Below, piece after piece: positions 23,406-32,686 of a stretch of 64,000 bases of DNA (the stretch's first letter is position 1; the number at the start of each line of letters is the position of its first letter). The stretch covers positions 300,656 to 364,655 of the forward strand of contig NZ_BMZH01000002.1 in the NCBI RefSeq assembly GCF_014652695.1, written 5' to 3'. Position numbers and translations under genes: made by a program. Source of the DNA: Algimonas arctica (GTDB lineage Bacteria > Pseudomonadota > Alphaproteobacteria > Caulobacterales > Maricaulaceae). Below the pieces are notes generated by a model. That model saw only the letters and a list, made by a program, of their open reading frames with translations. It did not search any database and was not told where the DNA came from.

Positions 23406-25984
23406 TGTGCGACTATATTCACAATCCGGCCAGGAACAACAATGACCTTTCGGATAGTCAGCCCCTCTAATGTCTTGGCAATATTGGGCTCCGCCATGGC
23501 GAGGGCTTCAATCTCGTCTTTGGGCATGTCTTTCGCGACAGAAATTTCGGCGCGGCGTTTACCATTGATCTGTATGGGCATGACCACTTCATCCTCAATC
23601 AGCATCGCCGGATCAACGTCTGGCCACTGCGCAGTCGCAATGAGGCCTACGCCGCCCAACTGTTCCCAACATTCTTCGGCCAAATGCGGCATGAACGGCG
23701 CAATCGCGCGGATCAAAATGCCGAGCGCTTCCATGCGGGCCGCATCTTGTCCGTTATATTTCAGCAGGGCGTTGGTCAGCTCATAAATCTGCGCGACGGA
23801 GGTGTTGAAGCGGAAAGCTTCAATCCCGACGGTGAGCTTTTCAAGCGCTTTATGGGCTGAGCGGCGCAAAGCGAGGGCGTCTCCCTTGGCGTCTGTCGCT
23901 AAAACGGTCGGGGCATGCTCGGACGCGTCCGTGGCTTCGACAATGCGCCAGACTTTTTTCTGAAAATTCCATGCGCCGCGCACGCCGTCTTCACTCCATT
24001 CAACGTCCCGTTCGGGCGGACTGTCGGACAGCACGAACCAGCGGGCGACGTCTGCGCCGTAGGTTTCAATGATGTCGTTGGGGTCGACCGTGTTTTTCTT
24101 GGACTTGGACATCTTGATGACGTCGCCTTGGGTCACAGCTTTGCCGGTCGGCATATGGATCAGCTTGCCGTCTTTGTCCGTGACGTCAGCAGGCACGACC
24201 CATTCCATTTTTCCGGACGCATCTTTGCCAATATTATACGTCGCGTGTGTGACCATGCCTTGGGTGAACAAGCCCGCGAACGGCTCGCCGTTTGGCAGGT
24301 CAAGCAAGCCGCAATCGCGCAGACCGCGGGTGAAGAAGCGTGAGTAGAGCAAGTGCAACACCGCATGTTCCACGCCGCCGACATATTGATCGACGGGCAA
24401 CCAGGCGGATGCCGCCGCTTTGTCGAACGGTGAGCCCTTTGGTCCAGCGAAACGGGCAAAATACCAGCTGCTATCGCCAAATGTGTCGAGCGTATCGGTC
24501 TCGCGCGTCGCGGCGTTGCCGCATTTTGGGCAATCAATGTGTTTGAACGTCGGGTGACGGTCGAGCGGATTGCCGGGAATGGTTAGGTCAATGTGATCAT
24601 AGGGCAGTTCGACGGGCAGCTGCTCTTCCGGCACAGGCACGGCGCCGCAGTCGTCGCAATGAATCACCGGAATGGGGCACCCCCAATAACGCTGTCGGCT
24701 CACGCCCCAGTCGCGCAAGCGATATTGGGTTGTACCCTTGCCGAGGCCCATCTCTTCAATCTTGGAAATGGCGGCGGAAATACCCTCATCCTTGGAGAGG
24801 CCATTCAAGACAATCGTTTCGCTCGCGGAATGAAACAGCGTGCCTTCGCCAGTGTAGGCGTCGTTTTCGACCGTATAAGTCGCCGCGTCTTCGCCGTCAG
24901 GTAGAACTACGGGAGTGACACTCAAGTCGTATTTGCGCGCGAAATCCAAATCGCGTTGATCATGTGCCGGACAACCGAAAACAGCGCCCGTGCCGTAGCC
25001 CATCAGGACAAAGTTCGCGACCCAAACGGGAAGTGTCTCGCCTGTAAACGGGTGTTTGACCCGCAGGCCTGTATCGATGCCGAGCTTAGGCGCTAGTGCG
25101 ATGGCTTCTTCGGACGTGCCGATCTTGGCGCATTCGGCGCGAAACGCGTCTAGTGCAGGTCTGGTCTCAGCCAATTGTTTCGTCAAAGGATGGTCAGAAG
25201 AGAGTGCAATGAAGCTCGCCCCAAAGAGTGTATCAGGACGGGTTGTGAAAGTTTCTATGTCAGCATCAGAATCACTCGCGGCCTCAAACCGCATCTGAAG
25301 CCCCTCAGACTTCCCGATCCAATTCGCCTGCATCGTCCGAACTTTCTCGGGCCAGCGGTCGAGCGTGTCCAAACCCTTCAGCAATTCTTCCGCATATTCT
25401 GTGATCTTATAAAACCACTGCTGCATGTCGCGCTGCTCGACGACAGCGCCGCTGCGCCAGCCCTTGCCGTCGATGACTTGTTCATTGGCGAGAACGGTAT
25501 TGTCGACCGGATCCCAATTTACTTTGGCCGTTTTGGAATAGACGAGGCCTTTGTCCCAGAATTTGAGGAAAATGCGCTGCTGCTCGGTGTAATACTCGAC
25601 GTCACAGGTCGCGAATTCACGGGACCAATCGAGCGCAAAACCGAGGCGCTTCATCGGGCCTTTCATCTGTTCAATATTGGCGTAGGTCCAATTTTTCGGA
25701 TGGCCACCTGTCGCAATCGCCGCATTCTCCGCCGGCATGCCAAACGCGTCCCAGCCCATCGGGTGCAAAACCTCAAAGCCGCGCGCGCGTTTATAGCGCG
25801 CGACGACATCCCCCATCGCATAGTTGCGGACATGGCCCATATGAATACGGCCGCTCGGATAAGGGAACATTTCGAGCGCGTAGAATTTCGGCTTAGGCGA
25901 GTGATCATCGGCCGTGAACACGTTGGCGTCGTCCCATAGGGATTGCCATTTCGGTTCGGTTTCGGATGGATTGTATGTGGGCAT
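23402..25984 (-). CDS. leuS: Leucyl-tRNA synthetase
   Basis: Class I synthetase charging tRNA-Leu. The N-terminal FYALEMFPYPSGRIHMGHVRNY contains the HIGH signature as HMGH. The editing (CP1) domain includes TTRPDTLFGASFIALSSDHP. A zinc-ribbon-like stretch follows (HCDDCGAVPVPEEQLPVELP and CPKCGNAATRETDTLDTF), and KMSKSKKNTVDPNDII is the KMSKS loop. ATG at 25984 (MPTYNPSETEPKWQ) yields 860 residues, the usual size. The frame upstream of it is open but unlike the family. First gene of the leuS-lptE-holA unit. Confidence 0.97.
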   Translation of the reverse strand: MPTYNPSETEPKWQSLWDDANVFTADDHSPKPKFYALEMFPYPSGRIHMGHVRNYAMGDVVARYKRARGFEVLHPMGWDAFGMPAENAAIATGGHPKNWTYANIEQMKGPMKRLGFALDWSREFATCDVEYYTEQQRIFLKFWDKGLVYSKTAKVNWDPVDNTVLANEQVIDGKGWRSGAVVEQRDMQQWFYKITEYAEELLKGLDTLDRWPEKVRTMQANWIGKSEGLQMRFEAASDSDADIETFTTRPDTLFGASFIALSSDHPLTKQLAETRPALDAFRAECAKIGTSEEAIALAPKLGIDTGLRVKHPFTGETLPVWVANFVLMGYGTGAVFGCPAHDQRDLDFARKYDLSVTPVVLPDGEDAATYTVENDAYTGEGTLFHSASETIVLNGLSKDEGISAAISKIEEMGLGKGTTQYRLRDWGVSRQRYWGCPIPVIHCDDCGAVPVPEEQLPVELPYDHIDLTIPGNPLDRHPTFKHIDCPKCGNAATRETDTLDTFGDSSWYFARFAGPKGSPFDKAAASAWLPVDQYVGGVEHAVLHLLYSRFFTRGLRDCGLLDLPNGEPFAGLFTQGMVTHATYNIGKDASGKMEWVVPADVTDKDGKLIHMPTGKAVTQGDVIKMSKSKKNTVDPNDIIETYGADVARWFVLSDSPPERDVEWSEDGVRGAWNFQKKVWRIVEATDASEHAPTVLATDAKGDALALRRSAHKALEKLTVGIEAFRFNTSVAQIYELTNALLKYNGQDAARMEALGILIRAIAPFMPHLAEECWEQLGGVGLIATAQWPDVDPAMLIEDEVVMPIQINGKRRAEISVAKDMPKDEIEALAMAEPNIAKTLEGLTIRKVIVVPGRIVNIVAQ

Positions 25985-26119
25985 AGCGGCGATCTTCGAA
26001 TGGCGCGTGAAACGGGGCAATAGCGGGCCAGACCGCAAGTCGAAAGTGCTTTGTGCGGACAGGGGTGAACTTCCGAGCGGTTTGATGCGTTCATTCATCA
26101 ACAGAGCAAAGGAAATCAC

Positions 26120-26383
26120 ATGGCAGGCGGATGGTCGAAAGACGGCGCGATACAAGATCAGATTGACGACAGTGTCAAAGATGCGGTGCGCCACGCAACC
26201 GCGCGACTCCCGAAAGGTGAAAGCGCGAAGTTTTGTGTCGAATGCGGCGACCCTATCCCGGAACGGCGACGCGCGGCCCTGCCGGGCGTGGAGACGTGTG
26301 TCCCGTGCCAAATGGAACGCGACGGCGCCAATACGGTCTCGGCCTTTAATCGACGCGGCTCTAAAGGCAGTCAAATGCGATAG
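26120..26383 (+). CDS. DksA/TraR family C4-type zinc finger protein
   Basis: An 87-residue protein with a C4 zinc finger (FCVECGDPIPERRRAALPG then CVPCQ; Cys-x2-Cys and Cys-x2-Cys). It ends in a short basic tail. It lacks the long coiled coil of true DksA and resembles the small TraR/YbiI group, whose members can act in the RNA polymerase secondary channel. It is divergent from leuS and ends 27 bases before a strong bidirectional hairpin. Function beyond family membership is not known. Confidence 0.88.
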   Translation: MAGGWSKDGAIQDQIDDSVKDAVRHATARLPKGESAKFCVECGDPIPERRRAALPGVETCVPCQMERDGANTVSAFNRRGSKGSQMR

Positions 26384-26410
26384 AATCCAGATTAATGCAG
26401 ATACAAAAAA

Positions 26411-26437
26411 GGGCGCCCCCGAGAGAGCGCCCTTTTT
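26411..26437. terminator. Bidirectional rho-independent terminator
   Basis: A six-base stem GGGCGC/GCGCCC (26411-26416 and 26427-26432) is flanked by six A on the left and five T on the right. It can end transcription of the zinc-finger gene and of the convergent ABM gene. Confidence 0.85.
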
Positions 26438-26458
26438 CATGTCTTTTGGACCGAAGGC

Positions 26459-26743
26459 TTAGACGGATTCAAACACTTCAATTTTTGGCACTCCGGCTAG
26501 GAGACCGCCAAGTGCCGGTTGTGCGGCAAGGAAATAATCCGTCTTGCCGTGGGCGTCGAGCGCGGCGCGGTCGGCGTAGCGTTCCAGCACGATATAGTCC
26601 GGCGTCCCGGGTGTCCGGTACAATTCATAGAGATGACAGCCAGCCTCATTCGCGTTCACCTTTTCGGCAAGCGCCCCAAAGACAGCTTCGAATTCCGCTT
26701 CCTTGCCGGCTTGAACCGGAAGGCGCGCTGTGACGCCGATCAT
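26459..26743 (-). CDS. Antibiotic biosynthesis monooxygenase (ABM/YgiN-like) family protein
   Basis: A compact 94-residue ferredoxin-like protein with the ABM pattern: a first beta strand MIGVTARLPVQAGKEAEFEAVF, then NEAGCHLYELYRTPGTPDYIVLERYADRAALDAHGKTDYF and a final strand. These dimeric proteins act as quinol monooxygenases or are of unknown substrate. Its TGA overlaps neighbouring coding on the same strand: the S9 peptidase stop... the ABM start ATG (26743) overlaps the peptidase TGA by four bases, so it is translated downstream of the peptidase gene in one operon. Confidence 0.85.
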   Translation of the reverse strand: MIGVTARLPVQAGKEAEFEAVFGALAEKVNANEAGCHLYELYRTPGTPDYIVLERYADRAALDAHGKTDYFLAAQPALGGLLAGVPKIEVFESV

Positions 26744-28935
26744 TGGTCGTCCGCCAATTTTTGCAACAGATACACATGTTGCAGCGCCAAACGGTTGGCC
26801 GTTTCCTTCAGGTTTGCCGCCGCAGAGTGACCGCCGTCGATATTCTCATAATAGAGGAAATCATGGCCTTGGTCTTCCATGCGCTTAGCAAACTTACGGG
26901 CGTGGCCCGGGTGGACGCGGTCATCCTTGGTTGAGGTGATGAGGAAGACTTCGGGGTAGTCCACGTCCGGACGGATATTGTGGTACGGCGAAATGCGGCG
27001 CAGGAACTTACCTTCGACCGGATCTTCAGGATTACCAAATTCGCCCATCCAACTTGCGCCCGCGAGCAGCGTATGGAACCGCTGCATATCGAGCAGCGGC
27101 ACAGCAATGATTGCCGCACCGAACAGATCAGGGCGTTGGGTCGTCATCACACCGGTGAGCAAGCCGCCATTAGAGCCGCCTTCAATCCCAAGGTGATCGG
27201 AACTGGTCAGACCTGTTTCAATCAGGTCTTCGCCAACCGCGATAAAATCGTCATAAATCCGCTGACGTTCCGTTTTTAGCCCCGCTTGGTGCCAATTGGG
27301 ACCATATTCGCCACCACCGCGGATATTGGCGAGCACGTAAACGCCGCCATTTTCCAGCCACAGCTTCCCGCGTGTGGCGGAGTAGCTTGGGTTGAGCGAA
27401 ATCTCGAAGCCGCCATAACCATAAAGCAAGGTCGGATTTTTGCCGTTCATGACTGTGTCTTTGGCGCGAACGACAAAATACGGAACCTGCGTTCCGTCTT
27501 TGGATGTCGCAAACTTTTGCTCGCTGACCATGTTGGAGGCGTCGAACCAATCCGGTAGCGATTTGGCGGCGACGGGGGTCAAATCAGCTTGTGATGTATC
27601 GATTGTGTAGAGTGTGTCCGGGGTGAGGAAGTCTTCAGCCGACAAGAAGGCGATGCTTTCTTTGCTGTTGGTTCCGCCGACACCCGCCGCGCCATTGGCG
27701 GGCAAAGAAATCGGTTTGGATGTCCATGTCTTGCCGTCCCAATCATAGGCGCGGACGGATCCTTTCACGTCGGTGGTTGTGGCGAGAAGGACTTTGTCCT
27801 TGGTCACGCCGTAACCGCCCATCGAGCTTTTCGCGTCAGGGCTATAGACGAGGTGCAACGTGTCAATCTCACCATTCTCAGCGAAATCATCCCACGCGAA
27901 ACTGACCAGATCGCCGGATTTATACCCGCGCCAGTCTTCATTCAGCGATAGCAACATCTGCCCTTTGAATTCAGACCCAAGGTTGGATTTGGTTGGCACA
28001 GGAATTTTCACCGCGTCGCCGACGCTGCCATCAGCGTTACGCGGGAACCAAAAGCTGTTCGTGTCGTAAAACGTCTCGCTTTGGCTGACCATGATTTCAC
28101 GGCGACCATCGGAGAGTTCCATCACGCCCGGCCAGTAGCCAACGTCGGTTTTATTCCCGCGTCCGATTTCAATCGAATCTTCCAGCGCTTGACCGCGCGT
28201 CCAGAGACGGGCTGTGCTGGGATAGCCACTATCGGTCATGGTGCCTTCCCCGAAATCAACGGCGACAACCATCGTGTCGGCATCAACCCAGTCGATTGTC
28301 CCTTTGGATTCCGGTGTGACGAAGCCGTCTTTGACGAATTCACCTGTTTCTGTGTTGAATTCACGACGCACAACGGCGTCTTTGCCGCCGTCCGAGAGGT
28401 TGATCATGCACATCGTAAAATCGGGCGACAGGCAGTTATTGCCTTTATAGACCCAGTTTTTATCTTCGGCTTCTGCGAGCTTATCGAAGTCTAAAACGGT
28501 TTCCCACTCTGTGTTATCGGAGAGGTAGCTATCCATGGTTGTCTTGCGCCAAACGCCGCGCACATTGGTTTCGTCCTGCCAAAAGTTATGCGCTGCACCG
28601 CCCCGATAAGACACATAGGCGATCCGGTCTTTGCTTTGCAGGATTTCCAGCGCGTCATTGTAAAGCGTATCGTAGCGCGGATCGGCCTTAAGGCGGTCCA
28701 GCGAGCGTTTGTTCCAGGCTTTGACGGTTGTCAGTGCGGCGTCGCCCTCGACCTCTTCCAGCCACAAATGGTCTTCGTCGCGCTGTCCGTCAGTGTCATA
28801 GACGACAGACACATAGTCGTCGGCCATAGAAGCGATTGTCTCAGATGTGTCACTCACTTGCGGGTCTTTCGTGTCAGAACAGGCGGCGAGGACCAAAGCC
28901 ATCGCGGTTGCTGTCAGAAGGGGTTTGAAGGTCAT
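26740..28935 (-). CDS. Prolyl oligopeptidase family serine peptidase (S9A-like), lipoprotein
   Basis: A signal peptide with lipobox (LVLAAC, Cys about 19) precedes a long beta-propeller domain (about residues 50-460) and a C-terminal alpha/beta hydrolase. The hydrolase carries the nucleophile in GIEGGSNGGLLTG, the Asp in STKDDRVHPGHARKF and the His in ENIDGGHSAA. NPTLLYGYGGFEISLNPSYS is the typical oxyanion-side strand. It should cleave short proline-containing peptides, here anchored in the envelope. Length (731) fits the family. It is followed at once by the ABM gene with a four-base overlap. Confidence 0.92.
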   Translation of the reverse strand: MTFKPLLTATAMALVLAACSDTKDPQVSDTSETIASMADDYVSVVYDTDGQRDEDHLWLEEVEGDAALTTVKAWNKRSLDRLKADPRYDTLYNDALEILQSKDRIAYVSYRGGAAHNFWQDETNVRGVWRKTTMDSYLSDNTEWETVLDFDKLAEAEDKNWVYKGNNCLSPDFTMCMINLSDGGKDAVVRREFNTETGEFVKDGFVTPESKGTIDWVDADTMVVAVDFGEGTMTDSGYPSTARLWTRGQALEDSIEIGRGNKTDVGYWPGVMELSDGRREIMVSQSETFYDTNSFWFPRNADGSVGDAVKIPVPTKSNLGSEFKGQMLLSLNEDWRGYKSGDLVSFAWDDFAENGEIDTLHLVYSPDAKSSMGGYGVTKDKVLLATTTDVKGSVRAYDWDGKTWTSKPISLPANGAAGVGGTNSKESIAFLSAEDFLTPDTLYTIDTSQADLTPVAAKSLPDWFDASNMVSEQKFATSKDGTQVPYFVVRAKDTVMNGKNPTLLYGYGGFEISLNPSYSATRGKLWLENGGVYVLANIRGGGEYGPNWHQAGLKTERQRIYDDFIAVGEDLIETGLTSSDHLGIEGGSNGGLLTGVMTTQRPDLFGAAIIAVPLLDMQRFHTLLAGASWMGEFGNPEDPVEGKFLRRISPYHNIRPDVDYPEVFLITSTKDDRVHPGHARKFAKRMEDQGHDFLYYENIDGGHSAAANLKETANRLALQHVYLLQKLADDQ

Positions 28936-29024
28936 AATGCGTCTCCACCAAAGCTACGGGAAATTCGGGTTAGAGATGATGTAGCGTAGCAACACAGCAA
29001 AACAAGGCGAACCTTGTGCGCGGG

Positions 29025-30326
29025 CTATTCCGGCGGGGCGCTATCGTCGAGTAGATCGGTCTGACCGTCAGGGGATTTACGTTCTTTCGCAACTTTATCA
29101 GTGATGGTCATATCGGCCTGAGTGTGCATGTTTTCGCTTTTGGGCTCATCCTTTTTTGGCTCTTTGCTTTGGCTTGGAGTCGGTCCGGTTGGCATCGCAC
29201 CATCAACTTTTAACCGGTAAATAGGCTCAGGGAGAGAGAAGCCATCGGCTTCCAACGCGTCCTTCACATCGCGAATAGCCTGACTACGGGCGGACCCGAA
29301 ATCTGTCTCTCGTTGGTCAACCCAGCCGTAAAAATCGATCAAAATAGAACTGTCGCCAACCTCGCGGATAATGCCTTTTGGTGCTGGATCGGATAGAATG
29401 AAGTCTAATTTTGCCATGACCGAAATCCCGAGGCGGATGGCCGCGACGGGGTCATCAGCACTATCAACACCGACGCCAAAACTGAACCGACGGGTGGGGT
29501 TCGTGGAATAATTCAAAATATCGGCTTTAAAAACTTTGGCGTTCGGGATGCGTAGATGGTTGCCATCAAGCGTCATGAGAATCGTGGCGCGCGTATTGAG
29601 TCGTACGACGATGCCTTCTTGCTTATCAATGATGACATGGTCTTTTGCCCGAAAGGGCTGGCGGATCGACAGTAAAAGCGACGCAACGTAATTCTCAACC
29701 GTGTCACGAATACCAAAGCCGAGCGCGATCCCAATAATCCCGGCCCCGCCAAGCACTGTCCCGATTAAGGCCGTCGCGCCGAGAATGTTTAGGGCCACGA
29801 TCAGGGCGATGATAATGAAAGCAAGATTCACCGCATTGGCGATGAGCTCGACCATGAAGGGATTTTTTGCAAACCGTTTAATCAAGGCATTGCGGCGCGA
29901 TAACCACCGCCCGAATAGAATGATGGCGATGAGGGAGATCAAGGCGGCCCCGATCAGCGGTAGCGCCCGGATAAACTCTAAGGTCTGATCACGAAACTCC
30001 GCCAGTAAAGGCGAGACATTATCGGATACGCCTAAGGTGCGGTTGATATCGTCCTGCACCGCAACGACGCCGTCGGTTCGAGAGGCTATGGCAATCGCGC
30101 GTTCCGCCACTTCAGTGTTGGCGACGTGTCCCGACAAGGTGACAACGCTGTTGTTGACTGCGACTGTGACGGCATGTGTATCCGTCAATTGTTGGTATAT
30201 ACCGGATAGGCGCGCCGTAATTTGCGCATCTGATGGGGTGCCCGCGACCGTAATGGGTGCGTCTTGTGCAAAGGCCGATAACGGCCAACAGAGACTGACA
30301 AAAAGCAGGATAATGAAGTGGCGCAT
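29025..30326 (-). CDS. Mechanosensitive ion channel protein with N-terminal BON domain
   Basis: The order is: signal peptide (LLFVSLCWPLSAFAQ), BON domain at about 30-95 (ITARLSGIYQQLTDTHAVTV and VVTLSGHVANTEVAERAI), three hydrophobic helices, the MscS pore and beta domain (GGAGIIGIALGFGIRDTVENYVASLLLSIRQPF, KDHVIIDKQEGIVVRLNTRAT), and the C-terminal domain with FSFGVGVDSADDPVAAI. A disordered, charged tail of about 50 residues ends the protein. The BON domain suggests contact with lipid or the outer membrane from the periplasm. This is the second MscS homologue in the window; it has its own promoter region opposite dapF. Confidence 0.92.
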   Translation of the reverse strand: MRHFIILLFVSLCWPLSAFAQDAPITVAGTPSDAQITARLSGIYQQLTDTHAVTVAVNNSVVTLSGHVANTEVAERAIAIASRTDGVVAVQDDINRTLGVSDNVSPLLAEFRDQTLEFIRALPLIGAALISLIAIILFGRWLSRRNALIKRFAKNPFMVELIANAVNLAFIIIALIVALNILGATALIGTVLGGAGIIGIALGFGIRDTVENYVASLLLSIRQPFRAKDHVIIDKQEGIVVRLNTRATILMTLDGNHLRIPNAKVFKADILNYSTNPTRRFSFGVGVDSADDPVAAIRLGISVMAKLDFILSDPAPKGIIREVGDSSILIDFYGWVDQRETDFGSARSQAIRDVKDALEADGFSLPEPIYRLKVDGAMPTGPTPSQSKEPKKDEPKSENMHTQADMTITDKVAKERKSPDGQTDLLDDSAPPE

Positions 30327-30454
30327 AAAGGGACTACGATCAGGAAGCGGTTTCGTTCAAATCAATTGTCCCCCATATAGACGAAAATGACAAACCAGCG
30401 ACAAAACATAATGTTGGGCGGCGCGCCGTCGATAGTGAGGCAAGGGCACAGACG

Positions 30455-31309
30455 ATGAACTTCCTCATCATGAACGGTGCGGGGAACCGCTTTGCGGTAT
30501 TTGACGCGCGCGAACGCGCGGATTTTAGCTTGTCTAACGCGCAGGTGAAAGTGATCTGCCAGCCGGGGTCGCCAGCGATGGGACCGCTCGGCGCGGACCA
30601 GCTGATAATTCTGCGTCAGCCAAAGCCAACCCCGTCAGAGGCCATTGACGCAGATATTTTTATGGAAATTCGTAACCGTGAAGGGTTCGAGGTCGATGCC
30701 TGCGGCAACGCGACTCGCTGCGCGGCGTGGTTGGTGATGGAAGAAACAGGCGACGACAGGGCCGTTGTGCAAACCAATGATGCCCTCTTATCCTGCACCC
30801 GGACAGGGCCGCTCTCGGTTGCCGTCGATATGGGCGAACCTAAGCTCGACTGGTCGCAAATTCCGCTCAAAGAGCCGATGCACACGCATCATATCGACGT
30901 GAAACTTGGCCCTATTGATAACCCAACGCTCAGTAATCCGGGCGCGGTCAGTATGGGCAATCCGCATTGTGTCTTCTTTGTCGAGGATTTCACTACGGTG
31001 AAGCCGCATCTGGCGGGACCGATGGTCGAATTCCACCCGTTGTTCCCAGAACAAGTCAATGTCGGCTTTGCCCGTATTGATGGGCCGTGTAAAATCCGTC
31101 TCAAAGTGTGGGAACGCGGCGTCGGCATGACCCAAGCCTGTGGTACGGGCGCTTGCGCTGCGGTCGTCGCCGCCCACCGCCAAAAACGCACCGACCGGAT
31201 GGTCGAGGTTGAGGTCGATGGCGGCACGCTCCAGATTCACTGGCGCGGTATCGACAATCACGTCATTATGAGCGGCCCGGTCGAGCTGGAGGGACGAGGA
31301 AAGCTTTAG
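30455..31309 (+). CDS. dapF: Diaminopimelate epimerase
   Basis: Interconverts LL- and meso-diaminopimelate. The two catalytic Cys are in EVDACGNATRCAAW and MTQACGTGACAAVVAAH. SMGNPHCVFFVED in the middle and the C-terminal strand are normal. The N-terminal motif reads MNGAGNRF where most relatives have MNGLGNDF, a small variation. Length is 284 residues. The stop codon overlaps the convergent lipoprotein gene by four bases. dapB and dapD are elsewhere in the window, so these genes are not in one operon here. Confidence 0.95.
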   Translation: MNFLIMNGAGNRFAVFDARERADFSLSNAQVKVICQPGSPAMGPLGADQLIILRQPKPTPSEAIDADIFMEIRNREGFEVDACGNATRCAAWLVMEETGDDRAVVQTNDALLSCTRTGPLSVAVDMGEPKLDWSQIPLKEPMHTHHIDVKLGPIDNPTLSNPGAVSMGNPHCVFFVEDFTTVKPHLAGPMVEFHPLFPEQVNVGFARIDGPCKIRLKVWERGVGMTQACGTGACAAVVAAHRQKRTDRMVEVEVDGGTLQIHWRGIDNHVIMSGPVELEGRGKL

Positions 31310-31935
31310 CCGTCCGTATCCGGTAGCTTGATTGACGGCCCAAGGTTTTCAATGACAGAACGCGCGTCAAAGGCGTTGCTGCGGTCCGCGGGTTTCGGCC
31401 CATTGCCAAACCGGACTTCGGCGTTGGCGCGGTATTTCGTGATTTCGCGGACATCAACATCATCGAAGAACGGATCATAGAAGGGATCGTAAAACGCCCG
31501 GTTGCCAAATCCCCGGCGATTGCGAAAGCCGCTAAACCGTGAATAGCGATAGGCGCTCGACCACCCATAGCTGGGGCGGAAAAAACTATAGCCAAAATAA
31601 GGGTCATAGCCGGACGATAGTCCCGGTGAAACGCGGACGCGTGTTTTGGTCTCCACGTCGCGTTCTTGTAGCTCAAACCAATCAAAGCCGCGCTCAACGG
31701 CGGTTTCTGCCGCGCGGTAGAGCATGTAATTTTCGACGGTGTCGCGACGGGTCAGCGAATTGCCGGCAAAGGTGATGCGGGCCCGGTCACTTTCAATCAT
31801 CTGTTGCGAAAACCCATCAAAAGCGCCGGGTTCGCTGGCGGGTTGATAGGGGGTGGCCGTGGCACAGGCTGCGAGTACGGCCGCGCTGGCACAGAGTAAG
31901 GCGTGTCGAGCGGTTGTCATTCCATGAAAGGTCAT
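31306..31935 (-). CDS. CC0125/CC1285 family lipoprotein
   Basis: The signal peptide ends with lipobox AVLAAC. The mature N-terminus TPYQPASEPGAFDGFSQQMI followed by RARITFAGNSLTRRDTVENYMLYRAAE and GFDWFELQERDVE is the hallmark of the CC0125/CC1285 group from Caulobacterales. A Tyr/Phe/Arg/Ser-rich stretch (YDPYFGYSFFRPSYGWSSAY) and FYDPFYDPFFDD follow. Function is unknown. ATG 31935 is chosen because AGGAG lies eight bases upstream; ATG at 31950 and 31920 are alternatives. 209 residues. Confidence 0.82.
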   Translation of the reverse strand: MTFHGMTTARHALLCASAAVLAACATATPYQPASEPGAFDGFSQQMIESDRARITFAGNSLTRRDTVENYMLYRAAETAVERGFDWFELQERDVETKTRVRVSPGLSSGYDPYFGYSFFRPSYGWSSAYRYSRFSGFRNRRGFGNRAFYDPFYDPFFDDVDVREITKYRANAEVRFGNGPKPADRSNAFDARSVIENLGPSIKLPDTDG

Positions 31936-32077
31936 CGGATGTCTCCTCATCTTATTGGCGCTTATAACGCGCGCTTCCTGAACCGTCGCTGCATGAAATA
32001 TGACGATAAGGTATGATTAGCTTAGCGATGGGCGCTCCTATGAGGCCAATCAACTTATCATGCTTCGCTGTTATGAC

Positions 32078-32542
32078 TTAACGGTCAGTACCACCGATGC
32101 GTTCCGAACTGTCTCGACTCAGCAAAATAATAGAGGCGATCGCCCAACATGCTGTCGGGAGGGCAATCAGCAGCGGCCCAACGCTCAACCATCCGGGCAT
32201 CCAGTCGGATCGGCTCGCAATCAGCGCGAGGCCGACCCAAGGGAGACTTAGGAGAAGCGACCAAACCCCATAGGACAGGACAAACCCGGTTCGCCAGGCC
32301 GTCCACGCCAGCCGTGCGATAAAAGCGCAGGGAATTATCGCGAACGCGCCGAGCATGAACGAGAGTAAGAAAGCCGAACTGGCGGGCGAAAACCCCGGAT
32401 CTGTCTCAGCAAACCCGATAAAAAACCAGAGCTTGGTGGCCAGTGATGCGATGAATCCAAGCGTCGCTAATCCTGCGATCATGCGGTCAACAGGGCGGCC
32501 TTGTGCGGCGGAGCGGGTGATAAGAGGGTCAGGCGCGGTCAT
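32078..32542 (-). CDS. Small integral membrane protein of unknown function
   Basis: From ATG 32542 this is about 154 residues with four hydrophobic segments: MIAGLATLGFIASLATKLWFF, AFLLSFMLGAFAIIPCAFIA, VLSYGVWSLLLSLPWVGLAL, and LSVGPLLIALPTACWAIASI. Short charged ends follow. I do not recognise a family. A start ten residues earlier (32572) is possible. It is divergent from the metallopeptidase-like gene and convergent with nothing close; its stop lies near 32078. The four-helix topology alone does not suggest a function. Confidence 0.6.
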   Translation of the reverse strand: MTAPDPLITRSAAQGRPVDRMIAGLATLGFIASLATKLWFFIGFAETDPGFSPASSAFLLSFMLGAFAIIPCAFIARLAWTAWRTGFVLSYGVWSLLLSLPWVGLALIASRSDWMPGWLSVGPLLIALPTACWAIASIILLSRDSSERIGGTDR

Positions 32543-32686
32543 AGAGCGCAGACTATACGACCGTCCCTTCATTACGGGTTAATTTTTTGGAAACCATAAG
32601 GCTTGCTCTGCCTGCATGAAGGCGGCAGGGACAAGGCCATTGGGATAAAGCCCAAGGATAAGGCAACGCGTTAGCAAAGGACGGGC

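Noticed and set aside
26120-26383. Small zinc-finger gene as a toxin-antitoxin component.
   Set aside because: It has no paired gene and clearly matches the small DksA/TraR type.
25985-26440. Longer leuS frame reaching 26440.
   Set aside because: It is antisense to the DksA-like gene and to the terminator; LeuS homology begins at 25984.
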